Source: Streptomyces sporangiiformans
GTDB lineage: Bacteria > Actinomycetota > Actinomycetes > Streptomycetales > Streptomycetaceae
Length of the DNA: 64,000 nucleotides
Direction of reading: 5' to 3'
NCBI RefSeq assembly: GCF_005768555.2
Contig: NZ_VCHX02000061.1
Location: 10,433 to 74,432, forward strand
Shown here: positions 33,742 through 42,034 of the stretch, in pieces
How the letters are laid out: each line of letters opens with the position of its first letter
How positions within the stretch are numbered: position 1 is the stretch's first letter
Notes under the pieces: model-generated
The model's database searches: none
Told to the model about the DNA's origin: nothing
What the model saw: only the letters and a program-made list of their open reading frames with translations
Program-made: the position numbers and the translations under genes

Positions 33742-34800
33742 ATGAGCACTGCGCCTCACCCCCTGCTCGTCCGAGCGCGGCACCTCGCCACGGAAGTACT
33801 CGCGCCGTGGGCGGAGCAGGTGGACCAGGAGAGTGTGCCCACGAGTCACATCGAGGCCCTCAAGGCGTCGGGGCTGCTCGGGGCGACCGCGCCGATGGCG
33901 TACGGCGGCTCGGCGGCACCCGCCGCGGTGGTCCGCGAGATCGCGGAGATCCTGGCTGGATCGTGCTGCTCCACCTGGTTCGTGCAGACACAGCACAACG
34001 CCCCCCTGAAGACCCTGGTCGAGAGCGAACTGCCCATCCGGGAACAGCTGTTGCGCCGCCTGGCCGAGGGCGAACTGCTCTCCGGAGTCGCCTACTCGCA
34101 TCTGCGCGCGTTCCCCCGCGTTCCGGTCCGGGTCACGCCCGAGAGCGGGGGTGTGCGCTTCGACGGCCGGGTCGCCTGGTACACGGGCTGGGGCCTCAAC
34201 GACGTGATGATGCTCGCGGGCGTGACCGCCGAGAACGAGGTGCTGTTCGCCTTCACCGAGGCACGCGAGCGGCCGGGTGTTCGCCCCTCTCACCCGATGC
34301 GCCTCGCCGCACTGACCGCCGCGCGCACCGTCTCCCTCGATCTGACGGGTCTGTGGGTGCCCGAGGATGCCATCGCACTGCGGACCTCGTACGAGAAGTG
34401 GTCGGCCGCGGACCGGGCCAAGAGCGCCAATGCCAATCCGGCGGTCTTCGGCGTCGCGCACGCGGCACTTCAGATCCTGGAGGAGGCCGGCGAACGCGAC
34501 ACCAAGGAAACCGGCCGCGCGCTGCGCATCCGCCTCGACAGGGTCCGCCGCCAGGCCTACGCCCTCGCCGATCACCCGGTGCCGCACGAGTACATCGAGG
34601 AGCGGCTGGCGTACCGGACGCAGGCTCACCACCTGATGCGCGCGGCGACGACCGCGGCCCTGGTCGCCGGTGGCGGAAGGTCGATGGCGCTGGGCAGCCG
34701 GGCCCAGCGACTGGCGCGCGAGGGGATGTTCCTGCTGGTGCAGGGGCAGACCGCCGAGACGAGGGCGGCACACCTCGGCTCGTTGGCGGACAGCTGCTGA
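33742..34800 (+). CDS. Acyl-CoA dehydrogenase-fold flavoprotein
   Basis: 352 aa. It has the acyl-CoA dehydrogenase fold, with LKASGLLGATAPMAYGG near the N-terminus, a shortened middle domain (WYTGWGLNDVMMLAGV) and a C-terminal helical part with AAAALVAGGGRSM-like sequence. The usual catalytic and CoA-binding motifs of fatty-acid enzymes (SEPxAGSD, IYEG/SNEIQ) are missing, as in DszC/monooxygenase-type or HpaB-like relatives that use reduced flavin on other substrates. GGGAG precedes the ATG at 33742. No obvious partner reductase lies next to it. Confidence 0.8.
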   Translation: MSTAPHPLLVRARHLATEVLAPWAEQVDQESVPTSHIEALKASGLLGATAPMAYGGSAAPAAVVREIAEILAGSCCSTWFVQTQHNAPLKTLVESELPIREQLLRRLAEGELLSGVAYSHLRAFPRVPVRVTPESGGVRFDGRVAWYTGWGLNDVMMLAGVTAENEVLFAFTEARERPGVRPSHPMRLAALTAARTVSLDLTGLWVPEDAIALRTSYEKWSAADRAKSANANPAVFGVAHAALQILEEAGERDTKETGRALRIRLDRVRRQAYALADHPVPHEYIEERLAYRTQAHHLMRAATTAALVAGGGRSMALGSRAQRLAREGMFLLVQGQTAETRAAHLGSLADSC

Positions 34801-34873
34801 CGAGGGCCTCCTGTGCCCGCGAAGGCTGTCACGGCTGTCACGGCCGTGACAGCCGCGGCAGCGCCAACGGCGG

Positions 34874-35392
34874 TCATCCAGGCGGCGGTTCAGCCTGCCG
34901 CGGCATCGTTTCCTCCGGGCTCTCGGGGGTTTCCGGGTCCTCCCGGCCCTCCCGGTCCTCCCAGGGACACCGCAGCATCCGCTTGAAGCCCAGCAAGGTC
35001 CGGTACCGGTCTCGGGCGGCGAACTCCCCCATGGTCCACACCGCTGGACGCCCGGCCTCCGCACAGAGATGAAGGATCCGGTCCTGCCCCACGACTACGC
35101 CTATGTGCGCGCCCCATGCCTCGTCGGTGGCGTTGAAGAGGGCGAGATCGAGGGGTTGAGCAACCGTGACGCGGCGCGTTCGTCGCGCATCGGCCCACAG
35201 GTCGCTGGAACGCCAGGCCTCGGGCGCCAGACCGAAGAGTTCGAGGACCGCGTACGCGAACAACTGGCAGTTGGCGCCGTCGGTGAGGCCCGGTCGGTCG
35301 CGTACCGCCGCGGATCCCGGAAACCGTGCCCCGGCGTACGGGGTCGCCCACATGTCCGCGGGTATCCGTGCGAGCACGTCATTCACGTCCAC
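34874..35392 (-). CDS. NlpC/P60-like cysteine hydrolase domain protein
   Basis: About 172 aa. The catalytic-type Cys42 is in DGANCQLFAYAVLELFG and the His in GAHIGVVVGQDRILHLC. The surrounding pattern (RSSDLW, PLDLALFN, GRPAVWTM) belongs to a small actinobacterial NlpC/P60-related family. No signal peptide is visible, so it may act in the cytoplasm on a gamma-glutamyl or similar bond. The C-terminal ~30 residues are Glu/Pro-rich and disordered. Start: GGAGGGG lies eight bases before the GTG at 35392; nearby GTGs at 35413 and 35386 are alternatives. Confidence 0.72.
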   Translation of the reverse strand: MDVNDVLARIPADMWATPYAGARFPGSAAVRDRPGLTDGANCQLFAYAVLELFGLAPEAWRSSDLWADARRTRRVTVAQPLDLALFNATDEAWGAHIGVVVGQDRILHLCAEAGRPAVWTMGEFAARDRYRTLLGFKRMLRCPWEDREGREDPETPESPEETMPRQAEPPPG

Positions 35393-35591
35393 CCTCGGCC
35401 CCTCCAGGAACACGGGACGTTGCAGCTCATCACGCTGCGAAGCAGCTTCGGTGGCCCGCTTCCCCTCCTGCCTCTATGGACTCGCTCACCACTACACATA
35501 AAGGAGAAATAAGCGCAGAATGGACGTAGGCGGCGCTTACCGCACACCACACCAGAGCGGTCAGGCCGGCAGAGAACAAAGGAGACGAGTC

Positions 35592-36053
35592 ATGTCCAAC
35601 GTCTCACACACCAGAGGTGACATCACCACCCACCCTGATGTATCCGAGATGCGGGAGCGGTACGACCGCGTGCTCGGTGGTCGCGATGTGGCGCTCGTGG
35701 ACGGACCGGTGTTCCTGCTCGGTCTGTACTGCGCCGCATCCCCGTGGATCCTCCACTACACGACAAGCCAGCCCCCGCTCGTGACGCACAACCTCATCAT
35801 GGGCATCGCTATAGGCGTGCTGGCTCTCGGATTCACCACAACTCCGGCGCGCATGTATGGCCTGAGCTGGGCCATGTCCGCCGTGGGCGTGTGGCTGATC
35901 ATCTCGTCGTGGGTCGTGGGCGACAGCCCCGACGCCGGCATCATCGTGAACAACGCCATCATCGGCGGTCTCGCCGTGGTGATGGGGTTGATCTGCGCGG
36001 CCGCATCGGCGAAGTCGAAGGGCGCAGGCGCACGGCGCACATCGCAGACGTAG
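35592..36053 (+). CDS. SPW-repeat integral membrane protein
   Basis: 153 aa. After a hydrophilic N-terminus (~1-38, MSNVSHTRGDITTHPDVSEM) come four membrane helices. The SPW-type motifs are CAASPWIL after helix 1 and ISSWVVGDSP after helix 3. Function of SPW proteins is unknown; they are common in actinobacterial membranes. GGAGACGAGTC precedes the ATG. The 178 bp upstream contains no other gene. Confidence 0.88.
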   Translation: MSNVSHTRGDITTHPDVSEMRERYDRVLGGRDVALVDGPVFLLGLYCAASPWILHYTTSQPPLVTHNLIMGIAIGVLALGFTTTPARMYGLSWAMSAVGVWLIISSWVVGDSPDAGIIVNNAIIGGLAVVMGLICAAASAKSKGAGARRTSQT

Positions 36054-36155
36054 CAGGGTGTCTGCGGGGATGAGGACGGTCGACCGGTCCGCGCGTTCAG
36101 TCACGGGCCGGCCGACTCACGTCCATGACTGAGCCGGTAGGTGCGCTCCACCCTG

Positions 36156-36923
36156 TCAGCCGATCGGTACGCTCCACGGCTCCTCCGGCAGTGGGCTGCC
36201 GGTCTCGAGGAGCGACTTCAGATTCGACAGAACGGCCGCCCAGCCGGAGGCCGCCTCTGCGGCCTCGCCCTCGTCGGCGAGGTCCTCGTGCGTGACGGTG
36301 AGCCGGACGATCCCGCCGTGCGGCCGGATGTCGAAGGTGACCCTGGAGTACCTGTCCTGCTGCCCCTCGTCCTCGGGCGCGGCCCACGTGGTCACCAGCC
36401 GGACGGGCCGTTCGCTCTCCACGACGGTGCCCACCACGTCGGCGATGCCCGAACCGTCCGTGCGCCGGTGCTCCCAGCGGGAGCCGGCCCTCCAGTCCGA
36501 GACGTTGCTGTGGCCCCAGTAGGCGGCGGTCAGGTCGGCGTCGGTGAGAGCGTCCCAGACCTTTTCGGGTGTGCTCTCTATATAGGTGACGTACACGAAC
36601 GTCGGCTTGTCAGTCATGGCTTCCTCGGCTCGTCGCTTGAGGTCGCTGAGCGCACGCAGGCGTGGGCGCTCGAATTTGTCGATCCACCGCTCCTGCATCT
36701 CGTGGAGCGGTACGGGATTGAGGTAGTGCAGCTTTTCCCGGCCCCGCCGCACCGTGCTGACCAAATGGGCATCCTCCAGGACAGCCAGGTGCTGGGTCAC
36801 GGACTGACGAGTCATGGCGATGCGCTCACACAGCTCGCCCAGGGTCTGCCCGTTGTGCTCGTGCAGCCTGTCGAGCAGCTGCCGACGCGTACCGTCCGCC
36901 AGTGCCTTGAAGACCTGGTCCAT
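36156..36923 (-). CDS. ArsR-type regulator fused to an SRPBCC (AHSA1) domain
   Basis: 255 aa two-domain protein. The ArsR winged helix (1-95) reads MDQVFKALADGTRRQLLDRL...TRQSVTQHLAVLEDAHLVSTVRRGREKLHYLN. The second half (~112-250) is an AHSA1/START-like fold (YVTYIESTPEKVWDALTDADLTAAYWG, then WRAGSRWEHRRTDG and VTHEDLADEG). In many actinobacteria these two functions are adjacent genes; fusion makes the SRPBCC pocket the probable ligand sensor of the repressor. The ATG at 36923 follows a GAGGGA. A perfect palindrome 35 bp upstream is the probable self-operator. Confidence 0.9.
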   Translation of the reverse strand: MDQVFKALADGTRRQLLDRLHEHNGQTLGELCERIAMTRQSVTQHLAVLEDAHLVSTVRRGREKLHYLNPVPLHEMQERWIDKFERPRLRALSDLKRRAEEAMTDKPTFVYVTYIESTPEKVWDALTDADLTAAYWGHSNVSDWRAGSRWEHRRTDGSGIADVVGTVVESERPVRLVTTWAAPEDEGQQDRYSRVTFDIRPHGGIVRLTVTHEDLADEGEAAEAASGWAAVLSNLKSLLETGSPLPEEPWSVPIG

Positions 36924-36957
36924 CTCCGAGTCCCTCTCTGATCGCACACTCCACGTT

Positions 36958-36977
36958 ATGCAGGCAGTTACCTGCAT
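36958..36977. promoter_or_regulatory. ArsR operator candidate ATGCAGG-N6-CCTGCAT
   Basis: Perfect 7-bp arms with 6-bp spacer, 35 bp upstream of the ArsR-SRPBCC start. Size and position are typical of autoregulatory ArsR sites. Confidence 0.6.
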
Positions 36978-37042
36978 GTCAATGGTGGAGAGGGCGCCGG
37001 ACCTGCACATTCGACCTCAGCGCGTCTCCGGCTTCGACAGTC

Positions 37043-37762
37043 TCAGCCGGCCAGTTCCTTCTGGTGCGCGAGCACCCACTCATGGGCGGCAAGCACCTCG
37101 TCGACCACGCCCAGGTCACGGAGACCGATCATGGCCGGTTCGCCCCGGGCCGCACCCGCCTCGATACCTCGCCGGCAGCGGTCCTGCCACCACAGCACCG
37201 TCTCCACCACCGCCGGGCGCTCGACCGGCCCGTACGCGTCACAGATCATCCGCAGCCGCCGGGCAGCCTCCGGAATGTCCGCGACGCCCGGACCGAGATC
37301 CAGGTACTGCCAGCACACGTGGGCCACGTCGTGGATGCGTTTCCCCGGTGCGGCGAGATCCCAGTCGATGAAGGCCACTGGGCGCCATCCCCGGTAAATG
37401 GTGTTCCTGGGAGACAGGTCGTTGTGACACACGACCTCCTGGTCCTCTGCCAGCGGCGTACCGCATGTCAAGTCATGGAACGCGCGGACGAGTCGGGCCA
37501 CACGCACCACACCCTCGTCCGTGCCCGCCTGCCGACGCTCCTCGGGAGTCAGAGCAGCCTGCCCTTCGAGGTACTCGTAGATCTCCCGCCCCTGGTCGTC
37601 CGTGCCCAGCAGGCGTGGCGCTCCGCTCCAGCCGTGCTCCTCGAACAGCGTGAGGAGTTCGCGGACGAAGTCCGAGCGGGCCCCCGACCGGCGCCGCACG
37701 GTCGGGCCGACGCGAACGACCTGGTTGATGAAGCCCCCGGCGAGAGCCGATTCGTCCTCCAC
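37043..37762 (-). CDS. APH-family phosphotransferase (kinase-like)
   Basis: 239 aa aminoglycoside-phosphotransferase fold. The catalytic loop is CHNDLSPRNTIYR and the metal-binding Asp is in VAFIDWDLAAPGKR. A short N-lobe precedes it (GGFINQVVRVGPTVRR, YEYLEGQ hinge). The substrate is unknown: many actinobacterial members phosphorylate small sugars, choline or antibiotics. GGAG is eight bases before the GTG at 37762 and only two from the ATG at 37768, so the GTG is preferred. It is divergent from the next kinase-like gene with ~96 bp between. Confidence 0.85.
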   Translation of the reverse strand: MEDESALAGGFINQVVRVGPTVRRRSGARSDFVRELLTLFEEHGWSGAPRLLGTDDQGREIYEYLEGQAALTPEERRQAGTDEGVVRVARLVRAFHDLTCGTPLAEDQEVVCHNDLSPRNTIYRGWRPVAFIDWDLAAPGKRIHDVAHVCWQYLDLGPGVADIPEAARRLRMICDAYGPVERPAVVETVLWWQDRCRRGIEAGAARGEPAMIGLRDLGVVDEVLAAHEWVLAHQKELAG

Positions 37763-37858
37763 ACCCATCACTCCTGTCCTGACGGATTGCCGTGGCCCCG
37801 GCGCGTTCCCGCACAATATTCACTGGCTGAGCGCGGCGGGCCCGCTCACACTGGCGCG

Positions 37859-39091
37859 GTGAGTCGAACTTTCAGTGCTTGGGTGACGTCGGGCGAGGAC
37901 TTCCTCGGGGTTACGGGCACCTTCTCCGTCCACGTGCCGTGGTGGGCGGAAGTCGAGCCGGTCGTCGGGCAGTTGCGACAGACGCTCGGGGTACCGGTGC
38001 GGGTGTTGCGTCTGCTGTCCGTCGAAGGCGGCGAGGGCGGGCGGGACGGTCATGTCACGTACCACGTCGAGGCGCTGGAGCGGCCGGGGCACGAGCTGTC
38101 CGCGGGGGAACCGTCGCCTGACGTCGGCGAGTTGAACGGGTACGAGGCGCTGCGGGCGCCGTGGGCGCGGGCCGACGGACTGCGGGAGCTTCTCGACTGG
38201 TCGGCGCGTACGTTGGCGGCAGCGGGACGGCCTGTGACCGGCCCGGTGGAGCAACGCCGCACCTGGAACCTGGCAGGGCTCTTCCGCCTGCCCACCGCCC
38301 GAGGTCCGGTGTGGCTCAAGAGCACCCCGCACTTCGCCGCCGACGAGGCGGCGGTCATCGCAGCGTTCGCACGCATCGATCCTGGCCTGGTGCCGAGGGT
38401 GCTCGGCTCCGCCGACCGGCGCATCCTGATGGAGCACATCCCCGGCGCGGACTGCTGGAACGCCTCGCCCGAGACCATCGCCGCCGGAGTGCGGCGCTTC
38501 GTCGCCGCGCAGGCCGCGCTGGCCTCTCGGCCCGACGAACGCCCGCGCGGCCTTCCGGACCGCCGTACACCGGTCCTGGCCGAGCGCGTCCGGGAACTGC
38601 TCGACGGGCCGGTCGCCTGCGAGCTGACCGCACAAGAGGTCGCTGTCGCCGGGGAGTTGGCGGGACGCTGGACCGCGCTCGACGAATGCGGTCTGCCGGA
38701 CACGGTCGTGCACGGTGACTTCCATCCGGGCAACTGGCGCAGCGACGGCGGGACACCCGTGATCCTCGACTTCGCCGACGCCCATTGGGGCCATCCGGTC
38801 CTGGACAGCCTGCGCCTGCACGACTTCCTTCCCGAAGCCGTCCGGGCGACCGCCGCCCGCGCGTGGGTCGACGCATGGCAGGCCCATGTGCCCGGCAGCG
38901 ACCCGGCACGCGCCCTGGCCGTGGCCGAGCCGCTCGCCCCTCTCGCGAACGCGGTCCGCTACCAGGAGTTCCTGGACGGCATCGAACCGTCCGAGCGGAT
39001 CTACCACTCCGGAGACCCCGCCTCGGCGATCCGCGACGCGGTGCGATGCGCCATGCCTCCGGACCCGGATCTCGCCCCCGAGCGACGCTGA
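37859..39091 (+). CDS. APH-family phosphotransferase with extra N-terminal domain
   Basis: 410 aa. The first ~110 residues (beginning SRTFSAWVTSGEDFLGVTGTFSVHVPWWAEVEPV, ending before the ELNGYEALR segment) form an extra alpha/beta part that resembles a NUDIX-like or other small fold that I cannot name. The kinase-like part follows with catalytic loop VVHGDFHPGNWRSDG and metal site VILDFADAHWGHPVLD. GTG start: no Shine-Dalgarno, and CACACT six bases upstream may be a -10 box, so a leaderless mRNA is likely. The substrate is unknown. It is the longer of two divergent kinase-like genes. Confidence 0.82.
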   Translation: MSRTFSAWVTSGEDFLGVTGTFSVHVPWWAEVEPVVGQLRQTLGVPVRVLRLLSVEGGEGGRDGHVTYHVEALERPGHELSAGEPSPDVGELNGYEALRAPWARADGLRELLDWSARTLAAAGRPVTGPVEQRRTWNLAGLFRLPTARGPVWLKSTPHFAADEAAVIAAFARIDPGLVPRVLGSADRRILMEHIPGADCWNASPETIAAGVRRFVAAQAALASRPDERPRGLPDRRTPVLAERVRELLDGPVACELTAQEVAVAGELAGRWTALDECGLPDTVVHGDFHPGNWRSDGGTPVILDFADAHWGHPVLDSLRLHDFLPEAVRATAARAWVDAWQAHVPGSDPARALAVAEPLAPLANAVRYQEFLDGIEPSERIYHSGDPASAIRDAVRCAMPPDPDLAPERR

Positions 39092-39168
39092 CCGAGGGCG
39101 AAACCAGGAGTGCGCCGACCTCCAGGGGGCACTCATACCAGTGAGGAGTATGACGAAAAGGGGCTGAG

Positions 39169-39432
39169 ATGGAGATCTCGGGCATCATCAGTGCCATCGT
39201 GATCGGTGTCATCATCGGCACGATCGGCAGGCTCGTCGTCCCGGGCCGTCAGCGCATCGGCATCCTGTGGACCATTCTGGTCGGCATCGCGGCCGCGCTC
39301 GTCGGGTCGGGTCTCGCGTCCGCGTTCGACGTGGCCGACACCGACGGGGTGGACTGGATCGAGTGGCTGTTCCAGATCGGACTCGCGGCGCTGGGCGTCG
39401 CCGCGCTGGACCGCTCGAAGGTGCGCCGCTGA
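39169..39432 (+). CDS. GlsB/YeaQ/YmgE-family membrane protein
   Basis: 87 aa with three membrane helices. It begins with the family pattern GIISAIVIGVIIGTIGRLVVPGRQRIGILWTILVGIAAALVGS, including the Gly-rich first two helices; the third helix ends with a short basic tail RSKVRR. The family is a stress-associated integral membrane protein of unknown mechanism. AGGGG precedes the ATG. It appears to be a single-gene unit. Confidence 0.92.
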   Translation: MEISGIISAIVIGVIIGTIGRLVVPGRQRIGILWTILVGIAAALVGSGLASAFDVADTDGVDWIEWLFQIGLAALGVAALDRSKVRR

Positions 39433-39487
39433 CCACCGCACGAAACTACAGACAACACACAACACACGGCCTACGGCACTAAATCTG

Positions 39488-39517
39488 TTGCACACCTGTC
39501 TCCGTCACGGCTAGCTT
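39488..39517 (+). promoter_or_regulatory. Promoter TTGCAC-N18-TAGCTT
   Basis: Good -35 and -10 boxes for the HrdB-type polymerase, 77 bp before the GNAT GTG start. Confidence 0.55.
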
Positions 39518-39593
39518 CCGCGGGTTCCATACCGCCTGCATCACCGCTTTCATCATCACCTTCACCCACGCAGCCGACCGTGACGGAGACACC

Positions 39594-40475
39594 GTGCCGC
39601 CTCGCATCACCGCCCTCACCGATCCCGAACCCGCCGCGTCGAGCCGCCGCTCGGCCTGGCTCGCGTCGGACAGCGAGGGTGTGCCGATCGGGTCCGCCTT
39701 TCTGCGACTGTTCGCCAAAGAGGGTCAGGAGCACCTTGCCGAGCTCCAAGTCGCCGTGCACCGGGCCGAGCGGCGGCAGGGCGTGGGTACCCGCCTGCTG
39801 GAGGCGGCCGTCGCGGCGGCGCGGAGCGAGGGGCGCCGGTCGATCCTCGCGCAGACGAACGAGGGCTCCCCGGGTGATCTGTTCCTGGCGGCGCGCGGCT
39901 TTCGCCGAGTACTGACGCTGACGTACGCCCGGCTCCCGCTGGCCGACGCCGATCTCACCCGGATCGACACGATCGCCGAACAGGTCCACGACGGCTACCG
40001 GATGACGCACTGGGACGGCACGGTGCCGTCCGCACTGGCACAGACCTACGCCGCGTCGCGGCGGGCCATGGACGACATGCCGATGGAGGGGACCGACTAC
40101 GGCACGGTGGTGTGGGACGTGGAGCGGGTGGTGTCGGCGGCCGAGGTGATCGCGAAGCGCGGTGATCTGCTGCACACCGTCGCTGTACTGGACACGGCGG
40201 ACGGGTCGGTCGTCGGCTTCTCCGAGCTGGTCGTTCCCGGCAGCGGGCGGGGCGACGGTCAGCATTACGGCACCGCCGTGCTTCCTGAGCACCGCGGACA
40301 CGGCCTCGGACTCTGGATGAAGGCCCATTCCATTCGGCTGGCCCGCCGACGCCACCCCGACCTCGCCGGCCTGCTCACCGACACGGCGGACAGCAACTCG
40401 CTCATGCGCGGCATCAACGACACCCTCGGCTATCTGCCCACGCACAAGGCCGTGGAGTACCAGCTCGATCTGTGA
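39594..40475 (+). CDS. GNAT acetyltransferase with two GNAT-like halves
   Basis: 293 aa. The N-terminal half has the acetyl-CoA loop motif HRAERRQGVGTRLLEAAV, and the C-terminal half has LPEHRGHGLGLWMKAHSI. So both halves keep a recognisable motif A (R/Q-x-x-G-x-G/A), as in mycothiol synthase-like double GNAT proteins. GGAGA lies six bases before the GTG. The substrate is not predictable. It is one of four GNAT genes within 5 kb. Confidence 0.88.
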   Translation: MPPRITALTDPEPAASSRRSAWLASDSEGVPIGSAFLRLFAKEGQEHLAELQVAVHRAERRQGVGTRLLEAAVAAARSEGRRSILAQTNEGSPGDLFLAARGFRRVLTLTYARLPLADADLTRIDTIAEQVHDGYRMTHWDGTVPSALAQTYAASRRAMDDMPMEGTDYGTVVWDVERVVSAAEVIAKRGDLLHTVAVLDTADGSVVGFSELVVPGSGRGDGQHYGTAVLPEHRGHGLGLWMKAHSIRLARRRHPDLAGLLTDTADSNSLMRGINDTLGYLPTHKAVEYQLDL

Positions 40476-40554
40476 GAACGAGGGCGGTCACTCGTCGGTG
40501 CCCCGACGAACAGCATGCCAAGGACGCGGCCCGGCCGCCCAAGGCCCAAGGTCG

Positions 40555-41334
40555 TCAGCGAGGGGCGTACACGTACGGCGTGGTCGTGGTCAGCGGTGCG
40601 AAGCCGAGCCGTTGGAGGATGGGGCGGCTCTGGTCGGAGGCGTCGACCTGGATATAGCGGTAGCCGCGGTCGGCGGCGATGCGGGCGCGGTGGGCGACCA
40701 GGGCGCGGTAGATGCCGCGGCCACGCCAGTCCGGGACGGTGCCGCCGCCCCACAGACCCGCGAACCGTGTGCCGGGCGTGAACTCCATACGCGCCGAACT
40801 CACCGGCACGCCACCGGCGAGGGCCACGACGGCGACGACCGTGTCCGGGTCCGCGTCGAGCTGGGCGAGCAGCTGGTGGCGAAGCCGGGAGCTGTCCGTC
40901 CCGAAGGCCTGCTCGTGGACGTCCGCCACGAGGTCGACGCCCGCGCTGTCGGTGACGGTGCGCAGTTCGATGCCCTCGGGCGGCTGGGCGTCGAGGCGCA
41001 GCTCGCCGCAATCGGCGATCATCAGCGTCTCCTCGGGCTCGGGAGTGAGCCCCGCGGCGCGCAGCCGCCGGCCCAGGTCGACCGGCAGGTCGTGGCCGTA
41101 CAGCTTCCACTCGAACTCGCGGCCGAGCTCCGCGAAGTACCGCACCTGCTCGGCGATCATCGCGTCCGCGTCCGTCTCGGCCAGGTCCGACCAGAGCACG
41201 CCGCTCCAGCCCTGCCCGGCGCCGACCTGGCGCACCACCCCGCCCATCCGCTCCACCACGGCTCCAGGGCCGTCGGGCCGCGCACACTCGCGCATCTCCC
41301 GGTCGAACAGCGCCAACACCGCCACGTGATCCAT
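40555..41334 (-). CDS. GNAT acetyltransferase
   Basis: 259 aa. The N-terminal half (~1-125) is a degenerate GNAT-like domain (AVLALFDREMRECARPDGPGA, EFEWKLYGHDLP), and the C-terminal half keeps the acetyl-CoA site (GTVPDWRGRGIYRALVAHRARIA) and the ending YIQVDASDQSRPILQRLGF. It is divergent from the deaminase gene. The frame can be extended upstream to 41637, but the ATG at 41334 gives the family start MDHVAVLALFD and avoids overlap with the deaminase. The substrate is unknown. Confidence 0.85.
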   Translation of the reverse strand: MDHVAVLALFDREMRECARPDGPGAVVERMGGVVRQVGAGQGWSGVLWSDLAETDADAMIAEQVRYFAELGREFEWKLYGHDLPVDLGRRLRAAGLTPEPEETLMIADCGELRLDAQPPEGIELRTVTDSAGVDLVADVHEQAFGTDSSRLRHQLLAQLDADPDTVVAVVALAGGVPVSSARMEFTPGTRFAGLWGGGTVPDWRGRGIYRALVAHRARIAADRGYRYIQVDASDQSRPILQRLGFAPLTTTTPYVYAPR

Positions 41335-41434
41335 TCCGTCACTCCAACACGCAAATGCCGAGCGGGCAACGCGATTTAGTGGCAGCCCGTACCCTGCACG
41401 CCGGAATCCGGTCCCGAGGAAGGCGAGTACGGAA

Positions 41435-41917
41435 ATGGTCGACGACGCCGAACTGAAGTATCTGCGCCGCTGTGTGGAGTTGGCGAGGGAGGCACTGGAG
41501 GTCGGCGACGAGCCGTTCGGTTCGGTGCTGGTGGGTGCGGACGGCACGGTCCTGGCCGAGGACCACAACCGGGTGGCCTCCGGCGACCGCACCCGGCACC
41601 CGGAGTTCGAGCTGGCGCGCTGGTCGGCGGCGCACATGGCGCCCGAGGAGCGCGCCGCCGCGACCGTTTACACCTCGGGCGAACACTGCCCGATGTGCGC
41701 GGCCGCACACGGCTGGGTGGGGCTCGGCCGCATCGTGTACGTGGCGTCGTCCGAGCAACTCGCCTCCTGGCTGGGCGAGTGGGGCGTACCCGCTCCCCCG
41801 GTCCGGACGCTGCCGATCGGCGAGATCGCGCCGGGCGTGATCGCGGAGGGGCCGATCCCCGGCCTGGCCGACGAGGTGCGCGCCCTGCACCGCCGCTTCC
41901 ATCACGGTGCCGACTGA
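41435..41917 (+). CDS. Nucleoside/guanine deaminase-like CMP/dCMP deaminase-fold protein
   Basis: 160 aa. Zinc ligands are H55 in HPEFE, where Glu57 is the proton shuttle, and C85/C88 in HCPMCAA; FGSVLVGADGTVLAEDHNRV forms the substrate pocket. It belongs to the guanine deaminase/TadA-like branch but has HPE instead of HAE, a form seen in stand-alone nucleoside deaminases. tRNA editing is unlikely because TadA residues around the active site are not conserved. GAGGAAGG precedes the ATG. It is divergent from the GNAT at 40555. Confidence 0.88.
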   Translation: MVDDAELKYLRRCVELAREALEVGDEPFGSVLVGADGTVLAEDHNRVASGDRTRHPEFELARWSAAHMAPEERAAATVYTSGEHCPMCAAAHGWVGLGRIVYVASSEQLASWLGEWGVPAPPVRTLPIGEIAPGVIAEGPIPGLADEVRALHRRFHHGAD

Positions 41918-42034
41918 AGCAGGGCCCTGTGCCGGGTGGCCGCACAGGTGTGAACGTCCGATACGCACGAGCCGTATGTGACAGTGGCAAGCGGGAGGGA
42001 CCAGAACAGCGCATCGAGGCTTGGAGATGATGTG

